From the NCBI GenBank assembly GCA_964059195.1, contig CAXKWD010000006.1:17942129-18006128 (forward strand): a DNA stretch of 64,000 bases, given 5' to 3'. Below, one piece after another: positions 44,891 to 54,609 of the stretch. Numbering within the stretch: position 1 is the stretch's first letter; every line of letters starts with the position of its first letter. The translations under genes were made by a program, and so were the position numbers. Below the pieces are notes generated by a model. It was not told the origin of the DNA, searched no databases, and saw nothing but the letters and a program-made list of their open reading frames with translations. The stretch is from Ectobius pallidus. Its lineage: Eukaryota > Arthropoda > Insecta > Blattodea > Ectobiidae.

Positions 44891-44939
44891 GCTGCAGAAG
44901 TTTGAAGGTTCTGGAGAAGTCAATATATTAATATTTAGT

Positions 44940-45405
44940 GCTCCTGCTGGGCGTTATGACAGTAGTGTGAGAACAACAAAGAGGAAGAAAGCAAGGAGAA
45001 TGAGACAGAAAATCTACAAACCAAGCTATTTCCTCGAATCAACTAACAGCTACTTTTCTCGGTACTTTGTGGTCGATCGCAGCTTCCAATCTTTTTAAGC
45101 AATTTCCTGTCGTTATTCTGAACAAGCTTCATCAAGTAAATTGGTTATTTCAATTAAAGAAAAAGTGGAGGCAAAATCGTATTTAACTTCGACTTTCTCT
45201 CGATTCGCGCTTTAGGTATTCTAAAGAAGAGTCTTTCTATGTATTGCGGTGAAAATAGGAAGTTTTATTGCTTTGCAATGGAAATCTAAATATCCTTTAA
45301 AACCAATGGAGGGGGCCCTCCAAATATTGTGTTACAAGTCCATACCAAATTACAAATCATATAAATTGTGTTGTTATTCAAATAGCATTGTACATTTTCT
45401 TTAAT
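44940..45405. other. Stretch without supported gene
   Basis: Nothing recognised. Confidence 0.4.
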
Positions 45406-45413
45406 TAGGCCAA

Positions 45414-45964
45414 GGGCCTATATGACGACCTCCTGCTATCTTATTTATCTACCAGATAGAGAACCTATCTGGATGGTGGCCAAGAATTGCGTATTACGAT
45501 CTCCTGACAAAATCTGTCTGGCAAGACATCTTCCAGATAAGCTAGCAGGAGGATGGAGTGGCTGACAAAGTACCAACTGCTAGGGATCTTGGTTGAAACA
45601 AGATGGCAGGACGCGGAAGCTTACTGGTCACCTGATTTTCGGAATTCATGCTGGAAGATTTAATTTACACAAAAATGTCATTTTAGGCTCACATATGAAT
45701 GAAATAGAATTGCGCAAATCGATTAATGCACTTAAAACGATGTGTTATTATGTAATTTAATTATACAAATACAAATCCGAGCTGCCACACCTAGCGGAGA
45801 ACTACCGAACTACAACAAACACACCTCTCTGCTCAACGAGGTACAAATTTTTACTGCGTTCGTGCCGGTAGAAGTTCAGCGGTGGTATTACGAGGCATCT
45901 TCCAGTTAAGCTATCTGGAAGTCACTTATCGGGAGGAATTGTCGGCAGGTGGTAATACAGGCCC
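45414..45964. mobile_element. MITE, 551 bp, CAA target duplication
   Basis: The ends GGGCCTATATGACGACCTCC (left) and, in reverse complement, GGGCCTGTATTACCACCTGC (right) pair over about 20 bp with three or four mismatches. CAA occurs on both sides (45411-45413 and 45965-45967). The interior repeats CCAGATAG/CTATCTGG: a perfect stem CCAGATAG-AGAAC-CTATCTGG near 45450-45470, and CTTCCAG/CTGGAAG near 45899-45921. No coding capacity. Superfamily uncertain. Confidence 0.68.
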
Positions 45965-45969
45965 CAAGA

Positions 45970-46720
45970 CTAATAAACAGTGTTCAATAGTTTTCAACTT
46001 TAATGTCACATCTGCAATGCCCTAAAAGTAGAGTCCAATGTGTCACATACTCAGTGGTGGATCTGAGGAGAAGTGAGGTTATTTTATTCGAAACATTCCT
46101 GTTCTCTTTCTACATCCAATCAACTATATTAGTAACTTACATCACACAATAAATTTCTCAGTGATTTACCTGTCAGTTTGATATGAACGTAAAATTACCA
46201 GACTTTTATACTGAACTACATAACCATGGCAACTGTCTACACTGTGATCATGCGTGGTTGTCGTAGCAACACAGAGCTGTGTTACGCAGCCAGTGTACAA
46301 TAATTAGTTTGTTGTTAATTCAAAGAATTTAAAGTACGTTACACTCACATAACGTTCTCTACTCTAGGTTTGGTCAATACTAAGTTCTTTACACTCTGAT
46401 GAGAAATGCTCATTTAGTTATCTAAGACTTACTGAGTCGAGTGAATTTTTGGAAAATATGGCTAGCTTGTATCTTCTCTTCACATAGCTTGTGCAAAAGG
46501 ACTTCTAGATGTTTAATGAAACCACGACGTCTTCGCGTAAAGTGGTAGTAAAGTAAAAGAAAGAAGTCGGCAATATTCCAGAGGACATCTAACTGAAATG
46601 TGAAATTTGTTTCTCCTAAGGTTACTGGTGGAGGAAGAGGCAGCTCATTTTACTTTTATAAGAAGCAGGAACGGAGTATGAGGCTGGTGTTGTAAAATGT
46701 ATTTTTTATTAATACCATTC
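45970..46720. other. Stretch without supported gene
   Basis: Nothing recognised. Confidence 0.4.
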
Positions 46721-46724
46721 ACGG

Positions 46725-46855
46725 TGATGAGGTGATTACTCCCGGAGGACGCCGTGCAGAGAATTTTCAAGTCCTGAAATATCCATCGACCGTGGCCGGG
46801 TTTGATCTCGCAACCTTTGGATCTAGAGGCGGGCACGCTATGTTACACTGCAAGT
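46725..46855 (-). mobile_element. Truncated SINE, same family as 1197-1590
   Basis: On the minus strand it contains GCGTGCCCGCCTCTAGATCC, GAGATCAAACCCGGCCACGG (B-box region), TCGATGGATATTTCAGGAC and GTCCTCCGGGAG, in the same order as the intact SINE. The 3' part is missing. Frames 46645-46956 are by-products. Confidence 0.85.
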
Positions 46856-46859
46856 GGGC

Positions 46860-47195
46860 CAAACATAAAACAGCTTCAGGTTCAACTCATATATTCACGA
46901 GACTCATTCCTCACGCGATACACATTCCCGTGCCGGACTGCGGTGAAAACAGTTAACACAAAGATTATTCCCATAGCTTAATTCTTGTAGCCTACCTTGT
47001 TCCTTGCATATTAAATTCACTGCCCCACCAATTTCCGTTATTTTCTTGCAAATTTAAGGCAAATTATAGTATCCAATAGTATCTATCATGCATTTTCCAA
47101 ACGATACTGACTTTCTTTTGTTAGTAATGTATTGATACATCTGTATCTGTTTAATGATTCACCTGTGAAAGCCCATTTCGGTCGAGTTTTATGGG
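46860..47195. other. Stretch without supported gene
   Basis: Nothing recognised. Confidence 0.4.
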
Positions 47196-47202
47196 CTTGT
47201 TA

Positions 47203-47410
47203 AAGGCGGCCATTCACTATCGCTCCAAACGTCCAAATGGAGTGATGTCAGTCCAAAATCTCATAATGAATGGGAAGGCTGTCGTCCATTTGGCGTGGAG
47301 CGATAGACCGGTTGGATATCCAGTCGAGCAAAAATCCATCCGTTCACTCCATCCGTCCATCAAGCCATCGTACAATGAATGCGGAAAACGACGTGGAGTG
47401 ACTCCAAGCC
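47203..47410 (+). repeat. GGCGGCCATTCACTATCGCTCC terminal-repeat-like segment
   Basis: AAAGGCGGCCATTCACTATC (from 47203), followed by GCTCCAAA, recurs inverted at about 60364-60393. The following ~200 bp hold further forward and inverted copies of CGCTCC/GGAGCGA and CCATCCGTCCA-like words. It looks like the end and subterminal region of a DNA transposon. The open frames here overlap on both strands and are not credible genes. Confidence 0.55.
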
Positions 47411-47510
47411 ATCCCGCAAATCTGCTAGTCAGTGGCCAAACCCACATCCAAATAGCCTCATTCTGTCTTCAGGTGTCCTCCATGCATACGTGTTTTCTAA
47501 TTTCAGCGCC

Positions 47511-47666
47511 ATGTCGGGGCGAGACACTCTACTCGAAGTAATCGAATCCTATAAACAGTTTCCGTGCCTATGGCAAGTTACTAACTGCGATTATCACAAC
47601 AAAATTAATAAACGGTGCAAAATATGTTGCACAAACTTTCTCGTATTAAACGTGTTAAAAGGCTAG
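47511..47666 (+). pseudogene. Possible MADF-domain exon fragment
   Basis: The frame from ATG 47511 reads MSGRDTLLEVIESYKQFPCL, then WQVTNCDYHNKINKR. The spacing of hydrophobics with P-x-LW and a later Tyr resembles the first half of a MADF (Adf-1/SANT-like) DNA-binding domain. TTTCTAATTTCAG at about 47494-47506, just before CGCC-ATG, could be a splice acceptor. After INKR the reading loses resemblance (Cys-rich, stop at 47664-47666), so this is a fragment or an exon whose continuation is frameshifted. MADF proteins occur both as host regulators and as partners of PIF/Harbinger transposases. The transposon-like ends next to it favour the latter, weakly. Confidence 0.4.
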
Positions 47667-47669
47667 CAC

Positions 47670-48180
47670 AGAAGAAAGTAAGTTATAGAGACAATTAAAT
47701 TTTATTTATTTCAATTTCATAAACTAACAAGTACTGTATCTAGAAAAGAAAGCATCAGGGACGATCCTTATGTTCAATCCTTTTACTGTGAATAATAACA
47801 ATAATAATAATAATATCAGGTAAACTGATGTAACAAAGTGCCAGTATGCTTTTGTTTAATCAGTTATATTTGCAATTATGATATGCAGAAAATAAGTTTT
47901 TTTTGCTGATTTCCGAGGTAAGCTCCAGATTCAATCACTCATTAAGTAGAGCTTCAGGGAGAACAAAGGTCTAGTTTTTTAATCAGCTAGAATCGTCCAG
48001 CATCAGCAGAACTATACAGATTTGTGATATCTTGACAATCGCATACTCACATAACAATACGGAAAAGATATGTCAAATTGGCCGGCTACGGGAATTGAAC
48101 CAGGAACAATCAAAATGTGAGTCCAAGACGTTACCATCTCAATTACCTCGCCCAATTTAACGATCTACTTTCATAACCGT
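47670..48180. other. Stretch without supported gene
   Basis: Contains a short AAT run near 47797-47815. At 48080-48150 there is a sequence with GGGAATTGAACCAGGAACAA, a weak tRNA/SINE B-box-like element on the minus strand. Confidence 0.4.
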
Positions 48181-48184
48181 ATGT

Positions 48185-48530
48185 GAAGGAATAGTGTTAT
48201 TTGTCAAAGCTAACTGTATTGCAACTTCCAAAGCCGTATTATATGAATACTGTAAAACAATATGTTGTCATGATAACTAATTTGCATTTGATAAATGCTT
48301 TCTAATATATTACCATAAAATAGGCACTAAGTTGGGCTTTACTCCGGTACCGGTCAACCGAATTTGTCCAATATCAATAGGGTTCTTGCCATGGACGTTA
48401 TAGATGCGTATACCAAGTTTCATGAAAATCCAATAAAGCGTATTTGAGTTATCGCGCGTAAAGACACACGGACAGACATTTCCCCTTCCCCACACAATCT
48501 CATCAAGTACCATACTGGCACTTAATAACT
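48185..48530 (-). repeat. Second copy of the 27.7-kb repeat, single internal unit
   Basis: Reverse-strand match to 27685-28330: on the minus strand it starts TTAAGTGCCAGTATGGTACT, has GTCTGTCCGTGTGTCTTTAC, one ~145-bp unit (TTCATGAAACTTGGTATACG, AATTCGGTTGACCGG) and ends with CATGACAACATATTGTTTTAC. The 27.7-kb copy carries three units. Frame 48310-48513 (minus) is a by-product. Confidence 0.85.
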
Positions 48531-48539
48531 TGCGGTTTG

Positions 48540-49285
48540 CATGCTTTCCTCAATCTCGAAGGCAAAAATGCAGGATGCGTTGAGATGTAGCCTAACAATA
48601 GAAGCAAAATGTTTCATGAATGCGTTTTTACAAGAGCCTACGGTAAATTTGGGTGGCCACGAAATTTGATTTGAACCCAGGACCTCTTCCCTATTAGCCT
48701 ATACCTCGTCGCTGTAATTGGTTTTGGTATGTTCATTACGACTGAGCTAAACTGACTGCATTTACAGCAAAAAGTAGATTATAGTTTTTATGTTACTATG
48801 GACAACAAAATGTCGTTAATATTTTAATTGATATGTATGTTCTGAAATTCTCGTTAAAGCTGTATATATTTCGTGTTTAAGGACGTAAGGCACAAATCTT
48901 TAATTTTGAGTTTTTAACATTTATGCCTTCTCCTCATATCTAATAAATACTCAATGAACTATTTGTACTTGTGCCTTAAACCTCTGATCAGTTATAAGAA
49001 AAGACATGTGAAACTGCACATTCATTCTACTTCATGACAGTTCCATAAAGGCGTAAGGCACACTTCCTATCTGTTATTGAGGTGTGTTTATCAATTATTT
49101 TTATTTTCTGCAGTGCTACCATCCAAGCAAATGTTTATAAAAAGTGAACTTGCATTTCTGAAGTATAACTTCATTCAAAATCAATGGCGTAATTACAGGG
49201 TGGCAAGGAGTGGCAGTTGCCACCCCATAATTTCCAAACCTCTCTTTTTGCCACCTCAAAAATCGGCAGTAAAAATATCAGTTAC
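48540..49285. repeat. Repeat-derived flank with GTAAGGCAC words
   Basis: CGTAAGGCACA (48884), TGTGCCTTAAA (48970) and GCGTAAGGCACAC (49042) recur, and an inverted form is at 59871 beyond the right arm of the inverted duplication. Near 49190, TGGCGTAATTACAGGGTGGC begins a segment about inserted DNA whose other side (CCACCCCAGTTAAAAAACTG, 51104) lies beyond the GC-headed array, so the array is inserted in an older repeat. No gene. Confidence 0.5.
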
Positions 49286-49287
49286 TA

Positions 49288-50477
49288 GCATGTGCCCGCG
49301 GCTTCGCCCGCGATAATTATTTCAAAAATTAAAAATTAAGAGCATAATAGTTAAATCATTATATTTATTAACACCTAAATCACGTGGACTACATACCACG
49401 ATTAGATAGCGTCGCCTGGTAAAAGCGACCTCAGATTCGAGTTCCTTAGCCCAGAATACCCCTGTACAGTGAGTTTCGTCCAAATCGAACAATGTTTGAC
49501 CATATTTAGGCCTACATTGATTATCCCTCTTCCGTGTAGGTTGAAAATTTCATATGTCTTCGGACCTTGATATTCTAAACAAATGAATCGTCCAGGATGG
49601 ACTTACAAAATCAAGCGATCGCCCGCGATAATTATTTCAAGAATTAAAAATGAAGAGCATAATAGTTAAATCAATATATTTATTAACACCTAAATCACGT
49701 GAATTACATACCACGATTAGATAGCGTCGCCCGGTAAAAGCGATCTCAGATTCGAGTTCCTTGGCCCAGAAAATCCCTGTATAGTGAGTTTCGTCCAAAT
49801 CGAACGATGTTTAAACATATTTAGGTCTATGTTGATTATCCCTCTTCCGTGTAGGTTGAAAATTTCATATGTCTACGGGCCTTGACATTCTAAACAATTG
49901 AATCGACCATCGTGGGCTTACAACATTCAAGCGATCGCGATGCTTTTATTACCACGGTATGACAAAAATAGCCAAAGCGAACTGCAATTGATTTGACATT
50001 GAAATGTATTACTGAAATCTGATGCTTCGACAGCGCTAAAATCACGTTTTCTGCCAGTTTTTCACTCACAACTCGCGAACGAAAGCTAAAATTAAAAATC
50101 CGGCTTCGATGCGCATTCACCCACCTTTCAGCCCATCTATGTTTAAAATTTCAGATCTCTGCGTTCAGTAGATTTCGCTAGGCATCGTGGACAGACAGAC
50201 AAACACGTCTTTTTATTATTTAAAGATAGCATGTGCCCGCGGCTTCGCCCGCGATAATTATTTCAAAAATTAAAAATTAAGAGCATAATAGTTAAATCAT
50301 TATATTAACACCTAAATCATGTGGACTACATATCACGATTAGATAGCGTCACCTGGTAAAAACGACCTCAGATTCGAGTTCCTTGGCCCAGAAAACCCCT
50401 GTATAGTGAGTTTCGTCCAAATCGAACAACGTTTGACCATATTTAGGCTAATATTGATTATCCCTATAATAATAATA

Positions 50478-50518
<41 letters not shown>

Positions 50519-50930
50519 TTAATAATAATCCTCTTCGGTGTAGGATGAAAATTTCATATTATGTTTGCGTGCCTTGACATTAAAAACAAATGAATCGACC
50601 AGCGTGAGCTACAACATTCAAGAGATCGTGATGCTTTTATGTCGAAGGTATGACAAAAATAGCCAAAGCCTAGTGTAATTGATTTGTATTACTGAAAACT
50701 CATGCTTCGAAAACGCAATAAATACACGTTTTCTGCCCGTTTTTTACTCATAACTCACGAACGAAAGCGAAAATTAAAATTCCGGCTTCGAGGTGCACAT
50801 TCCGACCCTTTAGTCCGCCTATGTATAAAATTTCAGATCTCTGCGTTGAGTAGATTTCGCTGGGCATCGCGGACAGACGGAGGACAGACAGACGGAGGAC
50901 AGACACTTCCTTTTATTAATATAGATTTGC
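49288..50930 (+). repeat. GC-headed repeat array, left arm of a large inverted duplication
   Basis: Three head-to-tail blocks: 49288-49620 (5' part only), 49621-50225 and 50226-50930. Blocks one and three begin GCATGTGCCCGCGGCTTCGC. Blocks two and three end with GGACAGACAGAC-like tracts and CTTTTATTA. Shared landmarks are AGTTTCGTCCAAATCGAAC, GATTATCCCT, TTTCAGATCTCTGCGTT. Block three holds an AAT microsatellite at about 50466-50530. The same blocks occur in mirror order at 57570-59177. Frames 49890-50120 and 50702-50974 are by-products. Confidence 0.9.
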
Positions 50931-50934
50931 AAAC

Positions 50935-51467
50935 AAGTGAAAAATTACAGTTTATAAACGTGACACAATCTTGATTCTATATTAAACTTAACATTTATGC
51001 TGGTATGATATGTAAAAAAGGTTTTAAAATGCTTAAACTACATCATTTTAATGCCGAATTTTAAAAAAATTTCCATACCCCCCAGACCCCCAGGCAGACC
51101 TTGCCACCCCAGTTAAAAAACTGAAATTACGCACATGTTCAAAATATATTGTTTTGCTTATCATCTGTTGTATTAATGAGGATACTGGTATTCATTGGCA
51201 AACATGCAATTTTGACTGTATAACATAGGCCTACTAGTATTCATTGGCAAACGTGCAATTGTCACTGTATAATACAGGTTTTTACTAAAATAAAATAAAA
51301 ACAAATAATATGATACAAAGTAAAAAGATTTTGCTACTGTAAAAGTATTTCAGTTTCTGTTTAACATGTTTAGGTGCCTCTAGTTGTAAAAGATCCCAAT
51401 ACTCTCTACCTTGTAAATTTGCAGAACACTAATTTAGCCTGTCCTTCAAAAATATCTATAGGCCTAT
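50935..51467. other. Spacer between inverted arms
   Basis: AT-rich. Includes CCCCCCAGACCCCCAGGCAG and CCACCCCAGTTAAAAAACTG (51080-51124), the far side of the repeat interrupted at about 49285, and a ~40-bp duplication (ATTCATTGGCAAAC at 51191 and 51238). No gene. Confidence 0.5.
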
Positions 51468-52761
51468 TGAGCCGTGAATTCGGCTCATCTCTTGATTATC
51501 TAACAGTTTTGTCGCATTCTGCTATCTTTGCTATATTTTATGTATGCTTAGTAAAACACGCCCGGTGGTAAACTCTGTTTTCTCTCTTTCTGAAATTGGT
51601 ATTCGCTTGTGCTGCCATCTGTATGAAGGCAAGGGAGGTCAGGGCCGTGCATAGAAACGTCAGTTGTATTTGGGATCACGCACGAGCAGTTTCTCCGTAT
51701 GCAAAGTTCAACTCAGTGTTTGGTGGGCGTTTCCCGTGATGGCGACCGTCGTCTTCAACGTGGTTCTCGGGTGAGATCTTTGCTTTTTCTATCATGAATT
51801 TAAGGTATTTAAAGTAATTCTGTTTAGTATTTCTCACCCAGTTTTGGCCTTGTCTAAATTTCCGTTCTTCGCTATAGTTAATTATTATGCAGTATCGCGA
51901 TTTTGGAGTTAAGTTTGAAATTACGCCTACACCATCCGTAATTATTTCTATTCTTCAGTCAGTCTAAAGTTCGTCTGTTATGGGTTGTTTTCACATGTTC
52001 TCCCGTTAGCAAAGGCATTTTACTCAGAGCTAGTAATGTGGGTTGAAAGAGATAGTATTGGTCGAAAGGTTGGATCAGGGGCTAAATTCTTATAGCTTTT
52101 TCAAAACGGGGTTTCTTGGAGTTTACCACCGACTAACCAGAGCATTTTTCAAGTTAATTTTTGGGGATTTTGCCACTATAAATGTTATGCAGAAGTTCTT
52201 CGGCATATACAGAGTGATTCGAAGAATTGGGTTTTTCTTCGTCATACAGAGTGATTAAATTTTTGAGGACATTATTTGAAACGTCTAATAAATGCATATT
52301 CTTGGACAAGGGAAGGGAATAAGTAGTTATACCATGTTTTAGAAGAATACCCTCATGAGGATATTTTAGGTGATTTATTCAATTTTGTATATATATATCA
52401 TTTTAAGGTATAGCGTAAGATCATTTGATGTTTCAGCTTGTTAAATTATTAAATGAATTTGCTGTAAATAATTGTTTCGACCGATGTTTAATTGGTCAAG
52501 TTAGAAATAAATTTGTTTCTCCAAGATTATCACCCTTTTCTATTTTGGTCTACATATTTCAGGTTTTCCCCTAAATGCTGGGTAGTTATTGGAGTAAAAT
52601 CCTTTTTTCCTGGGAGTATGGGCACCAGATATTGCAGAAAATAAGCAGTAGCGTTGCTAAATTAGTTAGAAATGAGAAAAACCCGGTCTACTTCAACAAA
52701 GCATTTGTACTAGGCTTCGTACATATGTCGTCTGTGCCTAAGAGAGTAAAGGGGCGCAACA
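51468..52761 (+). repeat. 5' LTR, 1,294 bp
   Basis: Starts with the hairpin-forming TGAGCCGTGAATTCGGCTCA (7-bp stem, 6-nt loop) and ends GGGGCGCAACA. At 51739-51774 an 11-codon frame starting ATGGCGACC runs into GG|GTGAGA, a splice-donor-like site. TATTTCAG|G at about 52554-52563 resembles a matching acceptor. The frames 51374-51571, 52043-52258 and 52575-52787 lie in the LTR and recur in the 3' copy, which is explained by the duplication and not by coding. Confidence 0.93.
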
Positions 52762-52785
52762 TTAGTGGAATCGCAGAGCGTAGTT
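52762..52785 (+). other. Possible primer-binding region
   Basis: Right after the 5' LTR comes TTAG then TGGAATCGCAGAGCG (52766-52780). It begins TGG, as a sequence complementary to a tRNA 3' end should. I cannot assign the tRNA. Confidence 0.45.
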
Positions 52786-53279
52786 AGGGTTTTTTTTAGC
52801 ATTTCATTTCTCTAATATCACGCTCTGTGTATTTTTAAATAGAGTTTTTCGAGGGTGGTATTTTTCACATTGGCTTTTCTCGTAAAATGTTACTCCTTTA
52901 TAATTTTTGGTCTCCTTCCTAAGAGTAGGGGAGATTTTCATGTTGTCTTGGCATTTTGCGTAGTTCTGCATTTCCTCGCTTATTTTCTATATTAAGATAT
53001 AGCGAGTTTATTTACTCACCTTTTGTGACTGGTATGTTCAGTACTTCAGTTTTCAAGCCTGCTATCGCATTGGAATATGAAAAGCGTGTGTTAGCAGTGA
53101 TTACTTTGGGATCTTTTCTAACCTAACAATAAACTTCGGGTATTTACAAATTGCTATCCGAGTATTTCGGGTTTAGGCATTTTTTGGGTATTGTTGATGG
53201 CCTGTTTGGTTTTTATCATAATACTGTGATGATCTATATCGCTATTTGGGTTTTGGTTAAATTTTTGTGAGCGAGATTT

Positions 53280-54150
53280 GTAGGACCCGTGTGTTGGTTT
53301 ATTGATATTACAGTTTGAAATCTAATGGTGATTTCAATTTTGATATGGGATTTTGAAAATTAACTTCTCGAATCGTTTTGAAGATCCAATAGTGATTTTC
53401 ATTTTTGAACTTGAACTGTGGAAAATTAAAATTTTCAAAAATACTTCGAGCATTAACTGGGACTTGTATTTTGGGAATTTGAAGTTGAGTTTTTCAGAAA
53501 ATTTTGGGAAAACGGACAGTTAGTGGTTGTCCGAACTTAATTAATTCTGAGAATACTTCAAGAATCTAAGATTGATTTGTACTTGAATTTGAATTTTGAA
53601 ATTGATATTTGGGACTATTTCCGCAATTTTGATGGGGAGATGTATTTTGTAAATTAAAGCGAAGTGGATTTTGGAAGGTTTCCTGAAACTTAAAACTGGT
53701 TTCTAATTGGAAATTAAACTTGGGAAATAAAGTCTTGAATTTTGAGTAACCTAACCGTGACCTGTAACTGGACATATTATAAAAAAAATTTTTTTCTCGA
53801 TTACTTCAGAATAGTGATTTCTATTCGCAATTGATTGCAAATAATTACATACCGATTTTGTTGACCTAATGGTGATTAAGATGTGGGCTAATTAAATCCT
53901 GGAATTTATTTGTTAATAATTCCGATACTTGATATTGACTTGGTTTTGAGATTGAAATTTGAATTTAATGTCCTTTAATGATTGGGAACCGATTTGTGAC
54001 TTCTAGGTGGAGATTAAGTATTCGAGTATTTTCAAGTTTGATATCCGTTTCTTTTCAAATTAAGATTTTACCGTGAATTTTCCGGTATTTTGTAATTAAA
54101 TAGTGATTTGTATTCTGGGAATATTGTTTGAGCTTATGCATATTATTGAG
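53280..54150. repeat. Degenerate ~80-110-bp reiterations in the LTR element leader
   Basis: Successive segments repeat the pattern CTAATGGTGATTT / TTTGAATTTTGAAATT / AAAATTAA with much divergence (for example near 53320, 53390, 53455, 53565, 53700 and 53870). No open frame fits. It may be an eroded tandem repeat in the untranslated leader. Confidence 0.5.
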
Positions 54151-54354
54151 GCTTAACTGTGAAGGTGTATGCTAAAACTGAATTCTGGGCAACTATTTTC
54201 ATTTATGTATTTGGAGTTCTACACATGAATATTTACTTAAAATTTAGTTAGTTAAGGGCTGTTATTTATTCGCTTCCTTTTTATAAAGTTTGGCGAACTT
54301 TTCAAATTGGGATTTTGCTATTTCTTTGGTGGATTTTGCTCTCAATCGATCATT

Positions 54355-54603
54355 ATGAGTAATAGGATATATGTCCCCGTAGAATTTTTGTTAAAGGCTG
54401 ATATTATATACGAATTATTAGTTCGTGGAATCAAAGTGGATTCTGAAGACTCAGTTGGGAATTTGTCTAAATTACTGAAGGATAATTTGTCAAGTCCAGT
54501 TGATGTTAGTAATCTAAAAGACATAAAGATGGAGAATGAATACCCTACTTTAGTTTCTAAAACCGAAGAGAAGCATTTAATAATAACAAAAAGGGCTAGT
54601 TAG
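54355..54603 (+). CDS. Short gag-like N-terminal frame
   Basis: 82 codons from the ATG at 54355. YVPVEFLLKADIIYELLVRG followed by IKVDSEDSVGNLSKLLKDNL resembles the N-terminal helical domain of arthropod gypsy-type Gag proteins (pattern LxKxELxYELxxRGI...VxxLRxxLR). It then becomes charged and stops at 54601-54603. The capsid and nucleocapsid parts are missing. I chose 54355 over the upstream ATG at 54307 because similarity begins there. It may retain a function, or be a relic of the truncation that created the element. Confidence 0.55.
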   Translation: MSNRIYVPVEFLLKADIIYELLVRGIKVDSEDSVGNLSKLLKDNLSSPVDVSNLKDIKMENEYPTLVSKTEEKHLIITKRAS

Positions 54604-54609
54604 ATTCTT

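Noticed and set aside
44677..44931. Lys/Glu/Arg-rich frame preceded by a splice-acceptor-like TTTCAG
   Set aside because: Generated by a (GA)n purine tract. No sign of coding constraint.
52043..52787. Frames of 70-71 codons found twice identically (also at 56850 and 57382)
   Set aside because: Identity is explained by their location in the duplicated LTRs. No recognisable domain.
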